Source of the DNA: Bacteroidota bacterium
GTDB lineage: Bacteria; Bacteroidota; Bacteroidia; Bacteroidales; B39-G9
Direction: 5' to 3'
DNA: 52,188 nt
Assembly: GCA_015222055.1 (NCBI GenBank)
Contig: JADFUR010000032.1
Coordinates: 1-52,188, forward strand
Of the stretch, positions 1 to 8,380 are shown piece by piece. Position 1 is the first letter of the stretch, and each line of letters opens with the position of its first letter. Position numbers and translations under genes: made by a program. The notes below the pieces were generated by a model that had not been told where the DNA came from, did not search any database, and was given only the letters and a program-made list of their open reading frames with translations.

Positions 1-130
1 ATCTTATTTTCATTATATATTTAATAGTCAATACCAAAGTTAGCAAAAAAAAGCAAAAAAGATATTAATTGAGATTCTAATTTTTTTTAAGTACTAAAAA
101 AACACGGGCAATATGTCTTTACTAACAGGT

Positions 131-151
131 GTCGTAGTCAGAGACTACGAC
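131..151. repeat. REP-like perfect hairpin
   Basis: Two perfect 9-base arms, GTCGTAGTC (131-139) and GACTACGAC (143-151), are separated by AGA. The hairpin lies in non-coding DNA next to gene fragments and is more GC-rich than its surroundings. Hairpins of this shape in Bacteroidota are often intergenic REP elements moved by Y1 (RAYT) transposases; a broken one lies at the other end of the window. The mobile nature is inference. Confidence 0.5.
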
Positions 152-267
152 AAGCGGGGGTTGTCTTGCTGGTGTTTATTCATTTCACTAAATTTTCAAA
201 CGACTCATCACCGCCCATGAACTTTCGCTTTTGTTATGCATGGGTTCTATCGTTTTTTAATTTAACA

Positions 268-436
268 CCAACACTTCAATAAAACACCCCAGTGCATCTT
301 ATATCCATTATCTATTTAACTATTTCAAACTTAGATTAAAAAAACAGATATCCAAAATATCAAGCAGATTTTGGATTTTAGAAATGTCAGATGTTGAAAC
401 TTTTGTATATAGCTCAGTAGTTTTTGGCTTGGTATA
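268..436. repeat. Direct repeat copy 1, flanking the GH5 gene
   Basis: These 169 bases match 2965-3133 without gaps, with about 20 differences counted by eye, in the same orientation. Read on the minus strand, the repeat contains the last codons of a tyrosine recombinase plus about 50 bases of conserved 3' non-coding sequence. The two copies bracket the GH5 gene. Confidence 0.85.
320..436 (-). pseudogene. Tyrosine recombinase C-terminal fragment (copy 1)
   Basis: The minus strand encodes about 38 residues, beginning YTKPKTTELYTKVSTSD and ending at a TAG at 322-320. In phage-integrase/XerD-type recombinases, TTE(I/L)YTKVST is the segment carrying the nucleophilic tyrosine near the C-terminus. 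No upstream part of the gene is present, so this is a remnant. It closely matches the end of the fragment at 3017-3247. Confidence 0.7.
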
Positions 437-450
437 AAATTGGTATTGCA

Positions 451-597
451 CTATATTTTTTTTGGTAAATTTATCAATTTCTCCACTCGGGGAAAATGAT
501 CAACAGGCTTTTGTTCAGAGTTTTTGCAAGCTTGTTTCGTTTTGTCAATTACATTAAGAAATTTATCCCACTTTATGTACTCTAAAACTTGATAATT
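451..597 (-). pseudogene. DinD-like (DNA-damage-inducible protein D) fragment
   Basis: A 48-codon open stretch on the minus strand reads VLEYIKWDKFLNVIDKTKQA, then CKNSEQKPVDHF, and stops at 451. This resembles the segment of DinD/BRO-type proteins where LEYxKWxNFxxVIxKAKxAC precedes a GQxxxDHF motif. The start and the rest of the roughly 270-residue protein are absent. It ends 14 bases from the recombinase fragment, so both probably belong to the same decayed accessory segment. Identification is by motif only. Confidence 0.5.
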
Positions 598-621
598 TTA
601 GTTTTCGGGGTAGGCTCAACT

Positions 622-657
622 TTATAAACGTTATAACTTTACAACCTCTATAACTCT
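622..657 (+). repeat. Degenerate AACTTTAnAAC-type tandem repeat
   Basis: Imperfect 7-9 base units built on AACTTTATAA and AACTTTACAA lie just downstream of the GH5 stop on the opposite strand. The same unit recurs near 3253, 7661, 15383, 18107 and, inverted, 38180. Confidence 0.5.
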
Positions 658-708
658 TTAGATAGTTAGTTTTGTTAATGTCGATTAGCAAACGTAAGCA
701 CTGAATAA

Positions 709-2919
709 TTATTCTTTTATAATTTTATAAGTATGAGACGATTTATCTCCCACTATATTAAGATAATAAATTCCAAGATTAAAATTACTTATGTCAATTT
801 GTTCTATGCCCAATTGATTTTTTGACTTTTCCAGAATTAATCTTCCATCAGTACTAAATACCCTTATCATTAAATTATCCTCTGCTAAACCAGAAATATA
901 TATTTTATAATCAGTTGGATTAGGGAAGATTTGGATATTATTAGATAATAATTTTTCTACAGCAGTTGTGTTACAAGCTGAGCACGAATTAAAACATACA
1001 GCTTCAAGGCTTGTGTTTGTTTCTGGCACTACAATATATCTGTTATTGTTGATAATACAATCATCGGGAATTGCCTCCTCCCATTGGTCGCCATTTACGA
1101 ATTTATATTCTACTATTTCTCCTGCTGTTAACTCAATAGTTTTTGAATAAATTGATCCGTTTGCTTCAATCGGTTCAGTACTGTTCCAATTGTTAAAACT
1201 TCCACGCAGAAATACACCCTGTTGTGAAACGGTTTCGTTTTGCATATCAACCTGAAAAGTTAGATTTGTAGTTTCTAATTCCTGTCTTTCAGCAATACGA
1301 ATGTCATCAAACCAAAATTTCATTCCTTCAAAACTGTGATATTCAGTAGTAATTTGAAAATTCCAAATCGCCTTCCAATCAAATTTACCTTCAGGATCGT
1401 ACCATTCTCCTTCGTCCCATGCTCCTTGTTCTACAAAATCAGATAGGGGTATTTGTATTAAATGCCAGTTACCATCCCACGATGCCATTGTCTCGTCAAT
1501 GTCGTGTACTATTCTCCATGGATGATCTTCCGGATCATCGGTATCGGTATCTATAAAACGGACATTAAACTTTGCACCAGGAGTATCACCCTTAACTCTG
1601 AATTCGAGAACATAATCATTTGCAATTAAATTAGATAGGTCTCTATAAGGCTCAAACCGAAAGTCAATACAAGCCCAAATTGGCAAGTCTTCAATATTAA
1701 TACAAAATTTTCCCTCGTAAGTATCTTCTTCGCAATAAAAATTATAATTTTTTTCCTCTGTAGATACCCATGTATAAATAAATTGTGTTGCATAATCGTT
1801 GTAAATATCGAATTCTGATGTTTCAGGTTTAACAACAAACTCGCTTTGGGCTTGAGTATTCAACCCCATTGCTTCAACAAGGGGAATATTCAAATCATAG
1901 TCAAAAAGTTTATAGGTTCCGTATTCAAAAAGCCCCCAATAACGTGTATAACCGTGCATCGACCATGAGATACCATTTTCTTCGAGGCTGGTTCTCAAAA
2001 CTTCATACCAATAAACTCTGTCGTCAGGATTACTATATTTATCATCGGCTCCAAATTCTCCACACCAAAGGGGCACATTTCTTTGTTTTTTAAAAGTTGC
2101 TGCCGATTCAACTAAGTCCTGCATTGATTTAGCCGTACCTTCGTTCACATAGTTATTATAATCAATCTCATATTGGCTTCCTATATAACTGCTCGGCATT
2201 TCAGGCATCAGTTCTGGGTCGTAAGGGAAAGGAACTCCTTGAAGTTCATCCAGAGAAACATGATGGGCTCCCTGATGAGTAAATAGGAATGGATGGTAAA
2301 AATGAAATGTGTAAATTAGATTATCATCTTCATAATTTGGCAAATCGTAAAGATGTTTTATACCGCCCCATGCTGGAGTTACTATAATGGTATGAGTTTG
2401 GTCTATCGATCTTATGGTATCAATAAGTTCTCCTTGAAGCACTCCCCAATCTTTCACCACATTATAACCCGGTTCATTTGCTAATTCATAGAATATATTG
2501 CTTGGTCTGTCTTTATAGTGTTGAGCTATTTGTGTCCATATATTAATAAATTTATCCCTGACTGAGGTATCGTTATTATAATCGAAACCTGACATGTTGG
2601 TTATAATCAGATTAATTCCCTCCTCTTCAGCAATATCAACATACTGATCGAGCAGATATAAAAACAAAGGATCCAGTTGATAATTGATTTCATCAACAAA
2701 CATATTAGCCATATTTATTGGAAGCCTCACCTGATTAATCCCCAATTTTTTTACATTAATAAAATCCTGCCTTGTATAATAATTAAAATGAATGTCAGTC
2801 GGAGAATTTGCTTCAAAGGCTTGGGCAAAACCAACGCCTTTACTAAAAGGTGTATTCTGTGCTATTATTGACGTTGCACTTAAGATTATAAATACTAAGA
2901 TTATTTGAAATTTTCGCAT
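709..2919 (-). CDS. Secreted GH5-family glycoside hydrolase with T9SS sorting domain
   Basis: This is a 736-residue secreted glycanase of the GH5 (cellulase/mannanase) type. The start is set at 2919, giving a signal peptide (MRKFQIILVFIILSATSIIAQ); an upstream in-frame start would put a charged extension before it. The catalytic domain spans about residues 25-355. The likely acid/base Glu149 is in YELANEPG and the likely nucleophile Glu288 is in WCGEFGAD. A beta-sandwich carbohydrate-binding-like domain (about 365-545) and a second domain with GVFLRGSFNNW (about 555-645) follow. The last 75 residues begin IQIFPNPTDYKIYISG and end in a short Lys-Glu tail, typical of a type A T9SS sorting domain, so the enzyme is probably exported to the surface or medium. 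The gene stands alone between two recombinase remnants, which hints at acquisition. The substrate (cellulose, mannan or another beta-glucan) cannot be read from sequence. Confidence 0.88.
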   Translation of the reverse strand: MRKFQIILVFIILSATSIIAQNTPFSKGVGFAQAFEANSPTDIHFNYYTRQDFINVKKLGINQVRLPINMANMFVDEINYQLDPLFLYLLDQYVDIAEEEGINLIITNMSGFDYNNDTSVRDKFINIWTQIAQHYKDRPSNIFYELANEPGYNVVKDWGVLQGELIDTIRSIDQTHTIIVTPAWGGIKHLYDLPNYEDDNLIYTFHFYHPFLFTHQGAHHVSLDELQGVPFPYDPELMPEMPSSYIGSQYEIDYNNYVNEGTAKSMQDLVESAATFKKQRNVPLWCGEFGADDKYSNPDDRVYWYEVLRTSLEENGISWSMHGYTRYWGLFEYGTYKLFDYDLNIPLVEAMGLNTQAQSEFVVKPETSEFDIYNDYATQFIYTWVSTEEKNYNFYCEEDTYEGKFCINIEDLPIWACIDFRFEPYRDLSNLIANDYVLEFRVKGDTPGAKFNVRFIDTDTDDPEDHPWRIVHDIDETMASWDGNWHLIQIPLSDFVEQGAWDEGEWYDPEGKFDWKAIWNFQITTEYHSFEGMKFWFDDIRIAERQELETTNLTFQVDMQNETVSQQGVFLRGSFNNWNSTEPIEANGSIYSKTIELTAGEIVEYKFVNGDQWEEAIPDDCIINNNRYIVVPETNTSLEAVCFNSCSACNTTAVEKLLSNNIQIFPNPTDYKIYISGLAEDNLMIRVFSTDGRLILEKSKNQLGIEQIDISNFNLGIYYLNIVGDKSSHTYKIIKE

Positions 2920-2964
2920 TTTTTTTATTTTATTAATAATAAGTAGGTCTCTAAAATATGCTTG

Positions 2965-3133
2965 CCAACACTTCAATAAAACACCACAGCGTGACTTATA
3001 TCCATTATTTGTTTAACTATTTCAAAGTTAGATAAAAAAAATAGATAACCAAAATATCAATCAGATTTTGAATTTTAGAAATGTATGATGTTGAAATTTT
3101 TGTATATAACTCTGTCGTTTTTGGCTTGGCATA
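2965..3133. repeat. Direct repeat copy 2, flanking the GH5 gene
   Basis: This partner of 268-436 has the same length and orientation and is about 88% identical by eye. Similarity stops abruptly after the bases encoding the Y-(T/A)-K-P-K segment of the recombinase, although the recombinase reading frame continues in this copy to 3247. Confidence 0.85.
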
Positions 3134-3247
3134 GTCTAATAAAGATTGTATGTGTTTTAGATAAACGACTTTTTCGAGTAAATGATTTGCAAATGAATGT
3201 CGTGTGTACTTCGCTCTTGCAGATTTGTTATCTGAAAGGCTATTCAA
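3017..3247 (-). pseudogene. Tyrosine recombinase C-terminal fragment (copy 2)
   Basis: This 76-codon open frame encodes the C-terminal catalytic part of a XerD/phage-integrase-type recombinase. It contains TRHSFANHLLEK (box II Arg and His), IQSLLDYAKPKTTELYTK with the tyrosine nucleophile, and the usual tail. The second catalytic His, normally in LLGH, is replaced in LLDY. A full enzyme has about 300 residues, so the N-terminal three quarters are missing. The homologous block begins at CTTTC near 3238, as it does in the fragment at 51793. Confidence 0.75.
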
Positions 3248-3252
3248 ACAAA

Positions 3253-3277
3253 AAGACTTTAAACTTTAAACTTTATA
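3253..3277 (+). repeat. TTTAAAC heptamer repeat
   Basis: Two TTTAAAC units and a TTTATAAC unit occur in tandem. They run into the 3' end of the MATE gene on the opposite strand and supply its stop codon at 3273. Confidence 0.5.
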
Positions 3278-4616
3278 ACTCGTTAGCTTTTACAACAACT
3301 TTCTTTTTCCATTTTCCACTTGAGTAATAAATAAAGTTTCCACACATGCCAATAGCCCAAGCAGCAGGTATAGCCCACCAGATGCCTTCAACACCCATAA
3401 AATTTGAGAAATAATATGCTAAAGGAATTCTAACAATCCACAGGGAAATTAAAGTTACAAACATTGGGATAAGCGTTGCTCCAGCTCCACGTAAAACACC
3501 ATTTATAGTAAACATTGTTGAAAATAATATGTAAAAAGGAGTTACAATAATTAAATATTTAGCTCCAATGTTTATTACATCAATGTCATTAGTAAAGAAT
3601 CCTATTAAATAGTGTCGGAAAGGAATAATGAAAACAGCTAAAATAATACAAATTAAACCAGACATTAATAAAGTTGAATTAAAGCCTTTTTTTACTCGCT
3701 CAATTTTATTTGCACCAAGATTTTGCCCAACAAAAGTTGATAATGCCATAGAATAATTCATGACGGGTATTTTTGTAAAAGCTTCAATGCGACTTGCAAC
3801 AGTGTAAGCTGCAATAACACTAGTGCCAAAACCACTAACAATTCCCATTAATGCCATCATGCCAACGCCAACTAATGTTTGCTGTATTCCTGAAGGTAAA
3901 CCTATTTTTATACTTTTTTTAAAGATGTTTTTATCGAAACTAATTTTTGAGAATGATAAATGTATAATCTGATGAAATTTATTGAGATAGATTATTATTG
4001 AGATAAAAACTAAAGCTTGAGATATAACTGTTGCTAATGCAGCACCTGCAACTCCCATTTTAAAAACAATTATAAACAATAAATCGAGTATAATATTTAG
4101 AATTGTTGAGGCAATAAGAAAATATAAAGGTGTTTTTGAATCTCCCAAACCTCTTAAAATGGAGTTTGTGCCATTAAATCCAAAAAAGAAAACAATGCCT
4201 GATAAAAAAATTTTTAAATAAGTTGATGCTTGTGGTATAACATTTTCAGGTAATTTAATTAATCGAAAAATATCGTCGCTAAAAATAATGCCAAGCGTAG
4301 TTACAATTATTGCTGCAAAGAAAAAGAAAATATACATTGTGTCAATTGCCTTTTTTATGCTTTTATAGTCTTTTGCACCAAAATATTGAGAAATAATTAT
4401 TGTAAAGCCACTGCCTATGCCAAATATTAAAGAGATTAATGCAAAGATAACAGGGAATGATGCTCCGACTGCTGCCAGGGCTGCTTTGCCAATAAATTGT
4501 CCAACAATAATGCTATCAACTACATTATATAGTTGATGAAAAATACTGCCTAAAATCATTGGTGTGGCAAACTGCCTTATCAATTTACTCTCTTTCCCGC
4601 TTGTTAAGTCTTTCAT
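3273..4616 (-). CDS. MATE family efflux transporter
   Basis: This 447-residue integral membrane protein has about twelve transmembrane helices in two homologous halves. It opens with a cytoplasmic stretch followed by FATPMILGSIFHQLYNVVDS, the conserved first helix of the MatE family. MATE proteins export cationic drugs or metabolites in exchange for Na+ or H+. The length is normal for the family. The start lies 5 bases after the stop of the upstream ECF/THEP1 fusion gene, so the two are probably co-transcribed. The substrate cannot be told from sequence. Confidence 0.9.
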   Translation of the reverse strand: MKDLTSGKESKLIRQFATPMILGSIFHQLYNVVDSIIVGQFIGKAALAAVGASFPVIFALISLIFGIGSGFTIIISQYFGAKDYKSIKKAIDTMYIFFFFAAIIVTTLGIIFSDDIFRLIKLPENVIPQASTYLKIFLSGIVFFFGFNGTNSILRGLGDSKTPLYFLIASTILNIILDLLFIIVFKMGVAGAALATVISQALVFISIIIYLNKFHQIIHLSFSKISFDKNIFKKSIKIGLPSGIQQTLVGVGMMALMGIVSGFGTSVIAAYTVASRIEAFTKIPVMNYSMALSTFVGQNLGANKIERVKKGFNSTLLMSGLICIILAVFIIPFRHYLIGFFTNDIDVINIGAKYLIIVTPFYILFSTMFTINGVLRGAGATLIPMFVTLISLWIVRIPLAYYFSNFMGVEGIWWAIPAAWAIGMCGNFIYYSSGKWKKKVVVKANEL

Positions 4617-4621
4617 TAAAA

Positions 4622-6349
4622 TTATGCAGTTTTAACATTTGTTATTTTATTGAACACTTCATTTACATTACATAAATTGATGTTAAATATTTCATAATTT
4701 GACAGATCCCATTTTTTAATCACTTCTGTTATAATCCTTTTTCTTACAACCCAAATCATTGGTGCAGAGTTGCCGGCTAATAAATTATTAATTTCATTAT
4801 ACCAACCTTTTCCTGACAGTTCTAAAGGGCCAATCTCATCAATAACAATTAAGTCAGAGTTTGTAATATTTTTGTTGTTTAGAATATCAGCACCAAAATT
4901 AAATCCTTCGGGATTAAAATAATACGAGCCTAATTTCATCCAATTATCATGCTTTTCCTTGGTTATTATTTGCATGGTTTTATCATTTTGCAAATTTATT
5001 AAATTATAACCTTCTAATTTTTTTTTGTTGATTATAGCTTCGGCAATAAAACCATTAATATTAAAACCCTTATTTATTAATATCGACACAAGATTTTTTA
5101 CGAATGTAGTTTTTCCCTTATGTTCATCTTCAGTTACTATGTATATTTTTTTATTATTTAAACTCTGTGATTGAAATTCTTTAAGTAATTCGTCTGCTTG
5201 AAAAATAATATTGGTGAGAAATTTTAAAGGGTTTTTAAAAATTTTTTTTGAATTTGAGATATTTGATATTATTGATGGTAAAGCTGAAAATGCTAAATTT
5301 AATGATAAGTATAATTGCAAGAATCCTTTTTTTAACATTATTGCTTTTATTATTGGGTTGCGCATTTCAACGCTTATAGCAGAAAATCCAATAATAATAA
5401 TTAAAGCTCGAAGAACCATTTCAAATGCTGCATTTACACCCGCAAGGCTTATTGGAAATTGATTTTGCGTCCCATTCCAGAAAATTACGGTTAGTGCAGA
5501 GATGATAAATAGTTGTACCCATAATCCGGTTTTCTTTATTATTTTTTTTGAAACATCATATTTAAATAAACAAAAACCAATATATAGAATGGCAGGAATA
5601 ACAGAAAAATAATGAATGTTGCTGTTGATAATTAAAATACTACTTGCGATTAGTAATAAATGCAATAAGAGTAAACCTATTGAATATTTTTTTTTTGTAT
5701 TATTATTGATAATTTTTTTATGAAGAGAAAATTGAACTTTATTAAACGGAATTGTTGGCTTTTTTGATGTAAAACATTTATTACCAATAAAATAACCAAT
5801 TAATGCAGCTGCTAAACCAAGTATATTATATAATATAACGATTAACAAGACTAAATAAATGGGGCTTAAATTTTTAATGTTTAACAAATTCAACGAATAA
5901 TAATAAAAGTTTGATGCAACAGTAACAATATCAAATCCATATTTAACAAGAAGGGTAATTAATTTGTGAATTAATATACTTGATATTGCAAACATGCCAC
6001 CTATGGCATAAGCAAAAATATTTTTGCCGAAAAAAAGAATAAATAGCTCCAATAAAATTGCTTCGTACATAATACCAATCATTGGGCCTAAAATAATCAA
6101 GCTGGGAGATATTGATTTCATCAAAGCACAAATTATTCCCGAACGCCAAAACAAACCTTTTTCATGCCAAATTTGTGAAAATGCTACGAGTAAACTAACT
6201 CCAAGAATTGCAAGAAGTGTTCCTGCAAATGGAATGCGTAAGTTGTGTAAAAAACTCCCCAAAATAATTTCAATAGATGCCCAAAGGCTACCAATAACTG
6301 AGGCCTTCAACCAGGTGTAATTTATTTTGAGAGAATTTTCTATTAACAT
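4622..6349 (-). CDS. Membrane protein: ECF-transporter-like domains fused to a THEP1-type NTPase
   Basis: This 575-residue protein appears to have three parts. Residues 1-190 hold about six membrane helices, starting LWASIEIILGSFLHNLRIPF, resembling the substrate-binding S subunit of ECF importers. Residues 220-395 hold further helices, including FEMVLRALIIIIGFSAISVE, which resemble the EcfT/CbiQ coupling subunit. Residues 401-575 are a soluble P-loop domain of the THEP1 (NTPase_1) type, with a Walker-A-like TEDEHKGKTT near 406-415 and a Walker B LIVIDEIGPLEL near 500-511. The first glycine of the classical P-loop is missing, but the GKTT core is intact. The N-terminal assignments rest on helix pattern and a few motifs. 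The transported compound is unknown. The downstream MATE gene is 5 bases away, and the thioredoxin-like gene is divergent. Confidence 0.65.
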   Translation of the reverse strand: MLIENSLKINYTWLKASVIGSLWASIEIILGSFLHNLRIPFAGTLLAILGVSLLVAFSQIWHEKGLFWRSGIICALMKSISPSLIILGPMIGIMYEAILLELFILFFGKNIFAYAIGGMFAISSILIHKLITLLVKYGFDIVTVASNFYYYSLNLLNIKNLSPIYLVLLIVILYNILGLAAALIGYFIGNKCFTSKKPTIPFNKVQFSLHKKIINNNTKKKYSIGLLLLHLLLIASSILIINSNIHYFSVIPAILYIGFCLFKYDVSKKIIKKTGLWVQLFIISALTVIFWNGTQNQFPISLAGVNAAFEMVLRALIIIIGFSAISVEMRNPIIKAIMLKKGFLQLYLSLNLAFSALPSIISNISNSKKIFKNPLKFLTNIIFQADELLKEFQSQSLNNKKIYIVTEDEHKGKTTFVKNLVSILINKGFNINGFIAEAIINKKKLEGYNLINLQNDKTMQIITKEKHDNWMKLGSYYFNPEGFNFGADILNNKNITNSDLIVIDEIGPLELSGKGWYNEINNLLAGNSAPMIWVVRKRIITEVIKKWDLSNYEIFNINLCNVNEVFNKITNVKTA

Positions 6350-6420
6350 GCAATGTTTTAAAGTAATATTTTTTACTTTTACAGATTAAATCTACAAAAG
6401 TATTAATTTAAAATTTCCTA

Positions 6421-7527
6421 ATGATGAAAAAAATATTTTTTATTGCAATTATTGGATTGCTATTGTTCTCTTGTACAAATAATAAAGATAATTTTACAAT
6501 TAATGGGGTTGTTAATGGTGTTGATACAGGCAAAGTTTTTTTGCAGGCAGTTGTTGATAATAAGCTCCAAACAATTGATACCGTAGAAATTAATAAAGGC
6601 AATTTTACTTTTACAGGAACTGTAACTGATCCTGAATTATATTTAATTAAAATTACCAATAAGACAGATTTGTTACCTTTTTTTGTTGAAAATTCTGAAA
6701 TTTCAGTAAGAATAAACCCAGATAGTATTGGTGATGCAATTATTGAAGGTTCTCAATCACAAGAAGTCTTCCATTCATTTTCAAAAGGAGTTGAGGGGTA
6801 TCAGAAAAAAGAAAATAATATTTATGCTCAATATGAAAATATTAAGGAAACAGCAAGTAAAGAAATGCTTGATAATCTTGAAAAACTTTATGATACAATA
6901 TATCAAGAGCAACAAGTTTTTGTGAAAGACTTTGTTTTGGAAAATAATACTTCAGCTGTTTCTGCATACATAGTTTTACGTCATCTTATCTACCAATTAG
7001 ATATTGATTCTTTACAAAAAATGACAAATAGCCTTGCTCCATCATTATCAGAATCAAAGTATGTTAAAAAATTATATGAAAGAATTGAGTTGCTTAGATC
7101 AGTTGCAATTGGTCAGTCTGCTCCTGAGATTACTTTGAACGACGTTGACGGCAATCCTTTTTCATTATCTTCATTAAAAGGCAAATACGTTTTGATAGAT
7201 TTTTGGGCTTCATGGTGTAGCCCTTGTCGTGATGAGAATCCTAATGTTGTGAAAGCATATAAAATGTTTAATAGCAAAGGGTTTGAGGTTTTTGGTGTTT
7301 CTTTAGATAATAAAAAAGAAAATTGGGAAAAAGCAATTAAAGATGATCGTTTAACCTGGACGCAAGTATCTGATTTGTTAGGATGGAAATGTGCAGCTGC
7401 AAAAGTTTATGCTGTAAATTCAATTCCTCATTCTGTATTAATTGACAAAGAAGGAAAGATTATTGCGAAAGACCTTAGAGGTGATGATTTAACCAAGAAA
7501 TTAACTGAAATATTTGAAGAAAAGTAA
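6421..7527 (+). CDS. Thioredoxin-like lipoprotein (TlpA/ResA type with DUF4369-like N-terminus)
   Basis: This 368-residue protein opens with a lipoprotein signal ending LLLFSC (Cys18), so it is expected to be membrane-anchored in the periplasm. Residues 25-115 form a small beta-rich domain of the DUF4369 type common in Bacteroidota. A helical linker follows, then a thioredoxin fold from about 228 with FWASWCSPCRDENP (redox pair Cys266/Cys269) and the later cis-proline segment SIPHSVLIDKEG. The likely role is thiol-disulfide reduction of exported proteins. It is divergent from the ECF/THEP1 gene across 71 bases. ATGATG gives two start choices one codon apart. Confidence 0.88.
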   Translation: MMKKIFFIAIIGLLLFSCTNNKDNFTINGVVNGVDTGKVFLQAVVDNKLQTIDTVEINKGNFTFTGTVTDPELYLIKITNKTDLLPFFVENSEISVRINPDSIGDAIIEGSQSQEVFHSFSKGVEGYQKKENNIYAQYENIKETASKEMLDNLEKLYDTIYQEQQVFVKDFVLENNTSAVSAYIVLRHLIYQLDIDSLQKMTNSLAPSLSESKYVKKLYERIELLRSVAIGQSAPEITLNDVDGNPFSLSSLKGKYVLIDFWASWCSPCRDENPNVVKAYKMFNSKGFEVFGVSLDNKKENWEKAIKDDRLTWTQVSDLLGWKCAAAKVYAVNSIPHSVLIDKEGKIIAKDLRGDDLTKKLTEIFEEK

Positions 7528-7580
7528 AAAAATAATTGAAGAGTTTCTGAATTAAATTTTATAGGCTATAAATACAGATA

Positions 7581-7648
7581 GCGCAAGCGTCCTCGCTTGT
7601 GCTTTTATAAAAGGAATAAGTAATCAAAGGTACAAGCGAAGACGCTTG
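7581..7648. repeat. Pair of inverted REP-like hairpins
   Basis: Hairpin 1 (7581-7602) has 9-base arms GCGCAAGCG and CGCTTGTGC, with one G-U pair, around TCCT. Hairpin 2 (7633-7648) has arms CAAGCG and CGCTTG around AAGA. The second is close to the reverse complement of the first, as in bipartite REP (BIME) units. They lie between the thioredoxin-like and HD genes. Confidence 0.6.
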
Positions 7649-7660
7649 CCCCATTTTAAG

Positions 7661-7691
7661 AACTTTGAACTTTAAACTTTTACCTATTATG
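7661..7691 (+). repeat. Heptamer array ending in the HD gene start codon
   Basis: After AAC come TTTGAAC, TTTAAAC, TTTTACC and TATTATG in register, and the last three bases are the ATG at 7689. The arrangement is the same as at nqrC. Confidence 0.6.
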
Positions 7692-8252
7692 ATTCCAACT
7701 CGTGAAGATGCTTTTGCACTTCTAACTAAATACACAAAAAACAAAAGTCTAATAAAACATGCTTTATCTGTTGAAGCTACAATGCGATATTTTGCAAAAA
7801 AGAATAATGAAGACGAAGAAAAATGGGGAATAATTGGTTTAATTCATGATCTTGATTATGATATGTATCCCGAAGAACATTGTAAAAAAACGAAGGAAAT
7901 ATTAATTGAAAATAATTGGCCTGAAGATTATATTAGAGCAGTTATGAGCCATGGTTGGGGAACAGCAACCGATGTTGAACCCAAAACAATGCTTGAGAAA
8001 ACCATTTATGCTATTGACGAACTTACCGGTTTAATTACAACAACAGCCCTTGTACGACCATCGAAAAGCTTAATGGATCTTACCGCAAGATCTGTAAAAA
8101 AGAAATGGAAAGTTAAAAAATTTGCCGCCGGAGTTGATAGGTCAATAATTGAAAATGGTGCAAAAATGCTCGGTGTTGAAATAACTGATTTAATTACTGA
8201 CACAATTATGGGAATGCGTGTAATTGCAGATGAGATTGAATTAAACGGTTAA
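7689..8252 (+). CDS. HD-domain hydrolase
   Basis: This 187-residue soluble protein is of the HD superfamily. It has an early His in IKHALSVEATMRYFA, the metal-binding HD pair in GLIHDLDYD, and further conserved His and Asp residues in VMSHGW and YAIDELTGLI. These proteins are metal-dependent phosphohydrolases acting on nucleotides or phospho-compounds; the substrate is unknown. ATG 7689 (MIPTREDAF) is chosen over a TTG at 7665 because the extra residues would be encoded entirely by the repeat array. Confidence 0.85.
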   Translation: MIPTREDAFALLTKYTKNKSLIKHALSVEATMRYFAKKNNEDEEKWGIIGLIHDLDYDMYPEEHCKKTKEILIENNWPEDYIRAVMSHGWGTATDVEPKTMLEKTIYAIDELTGLITTTALVRPSKSLMDLTARSVKKKWKVKKFAAGVDRSIIENGAKMLGVEITDLITDTIMGMRVIADEIELNG

Positions 8253-8289
8253 TTGCGATTGAAATTAATTGTGAAATTTATTTCATTAT

Positions 8290-8372
8290 TGATTTTTAAA
8301 AAAACGGTTAAATTGTTTATTCCATTAGATAATTGAAGAATAACAATTTAACCATTTAACAATAATATGTAT
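8290..8372. repeat. AT-rich AACAATTTAAC-type repeat tract
   Basis: Degenerate units of TTAAATTGTTTATT and AACAATTTAACCATTTAAC lie between the HD gene and the convergent T9SS plug gene. Similar units occur at 17810, 18041 and 36243. No terminator hairpin is obvious. Confidence 0.4.
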
Positions 8373-8380
8373 TACAATAT

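Noticed and set aside
1-708. Integron attC-like sites near the recombinase fragment
   Set aside because: Inverted core-like heptamers can be found in such AT-rich DNA by chance; no pair with proper spacing was seen, and the recombinase fragment has no integron-integrase-specific insert visible.
3017-3247. Treating the 76-codon recombinase frame as a small intact gene
   Set aside because: It lacks the N-terminal domain and the second catalytic His, and equivalent pieces occur twice more, so it is a remnant.
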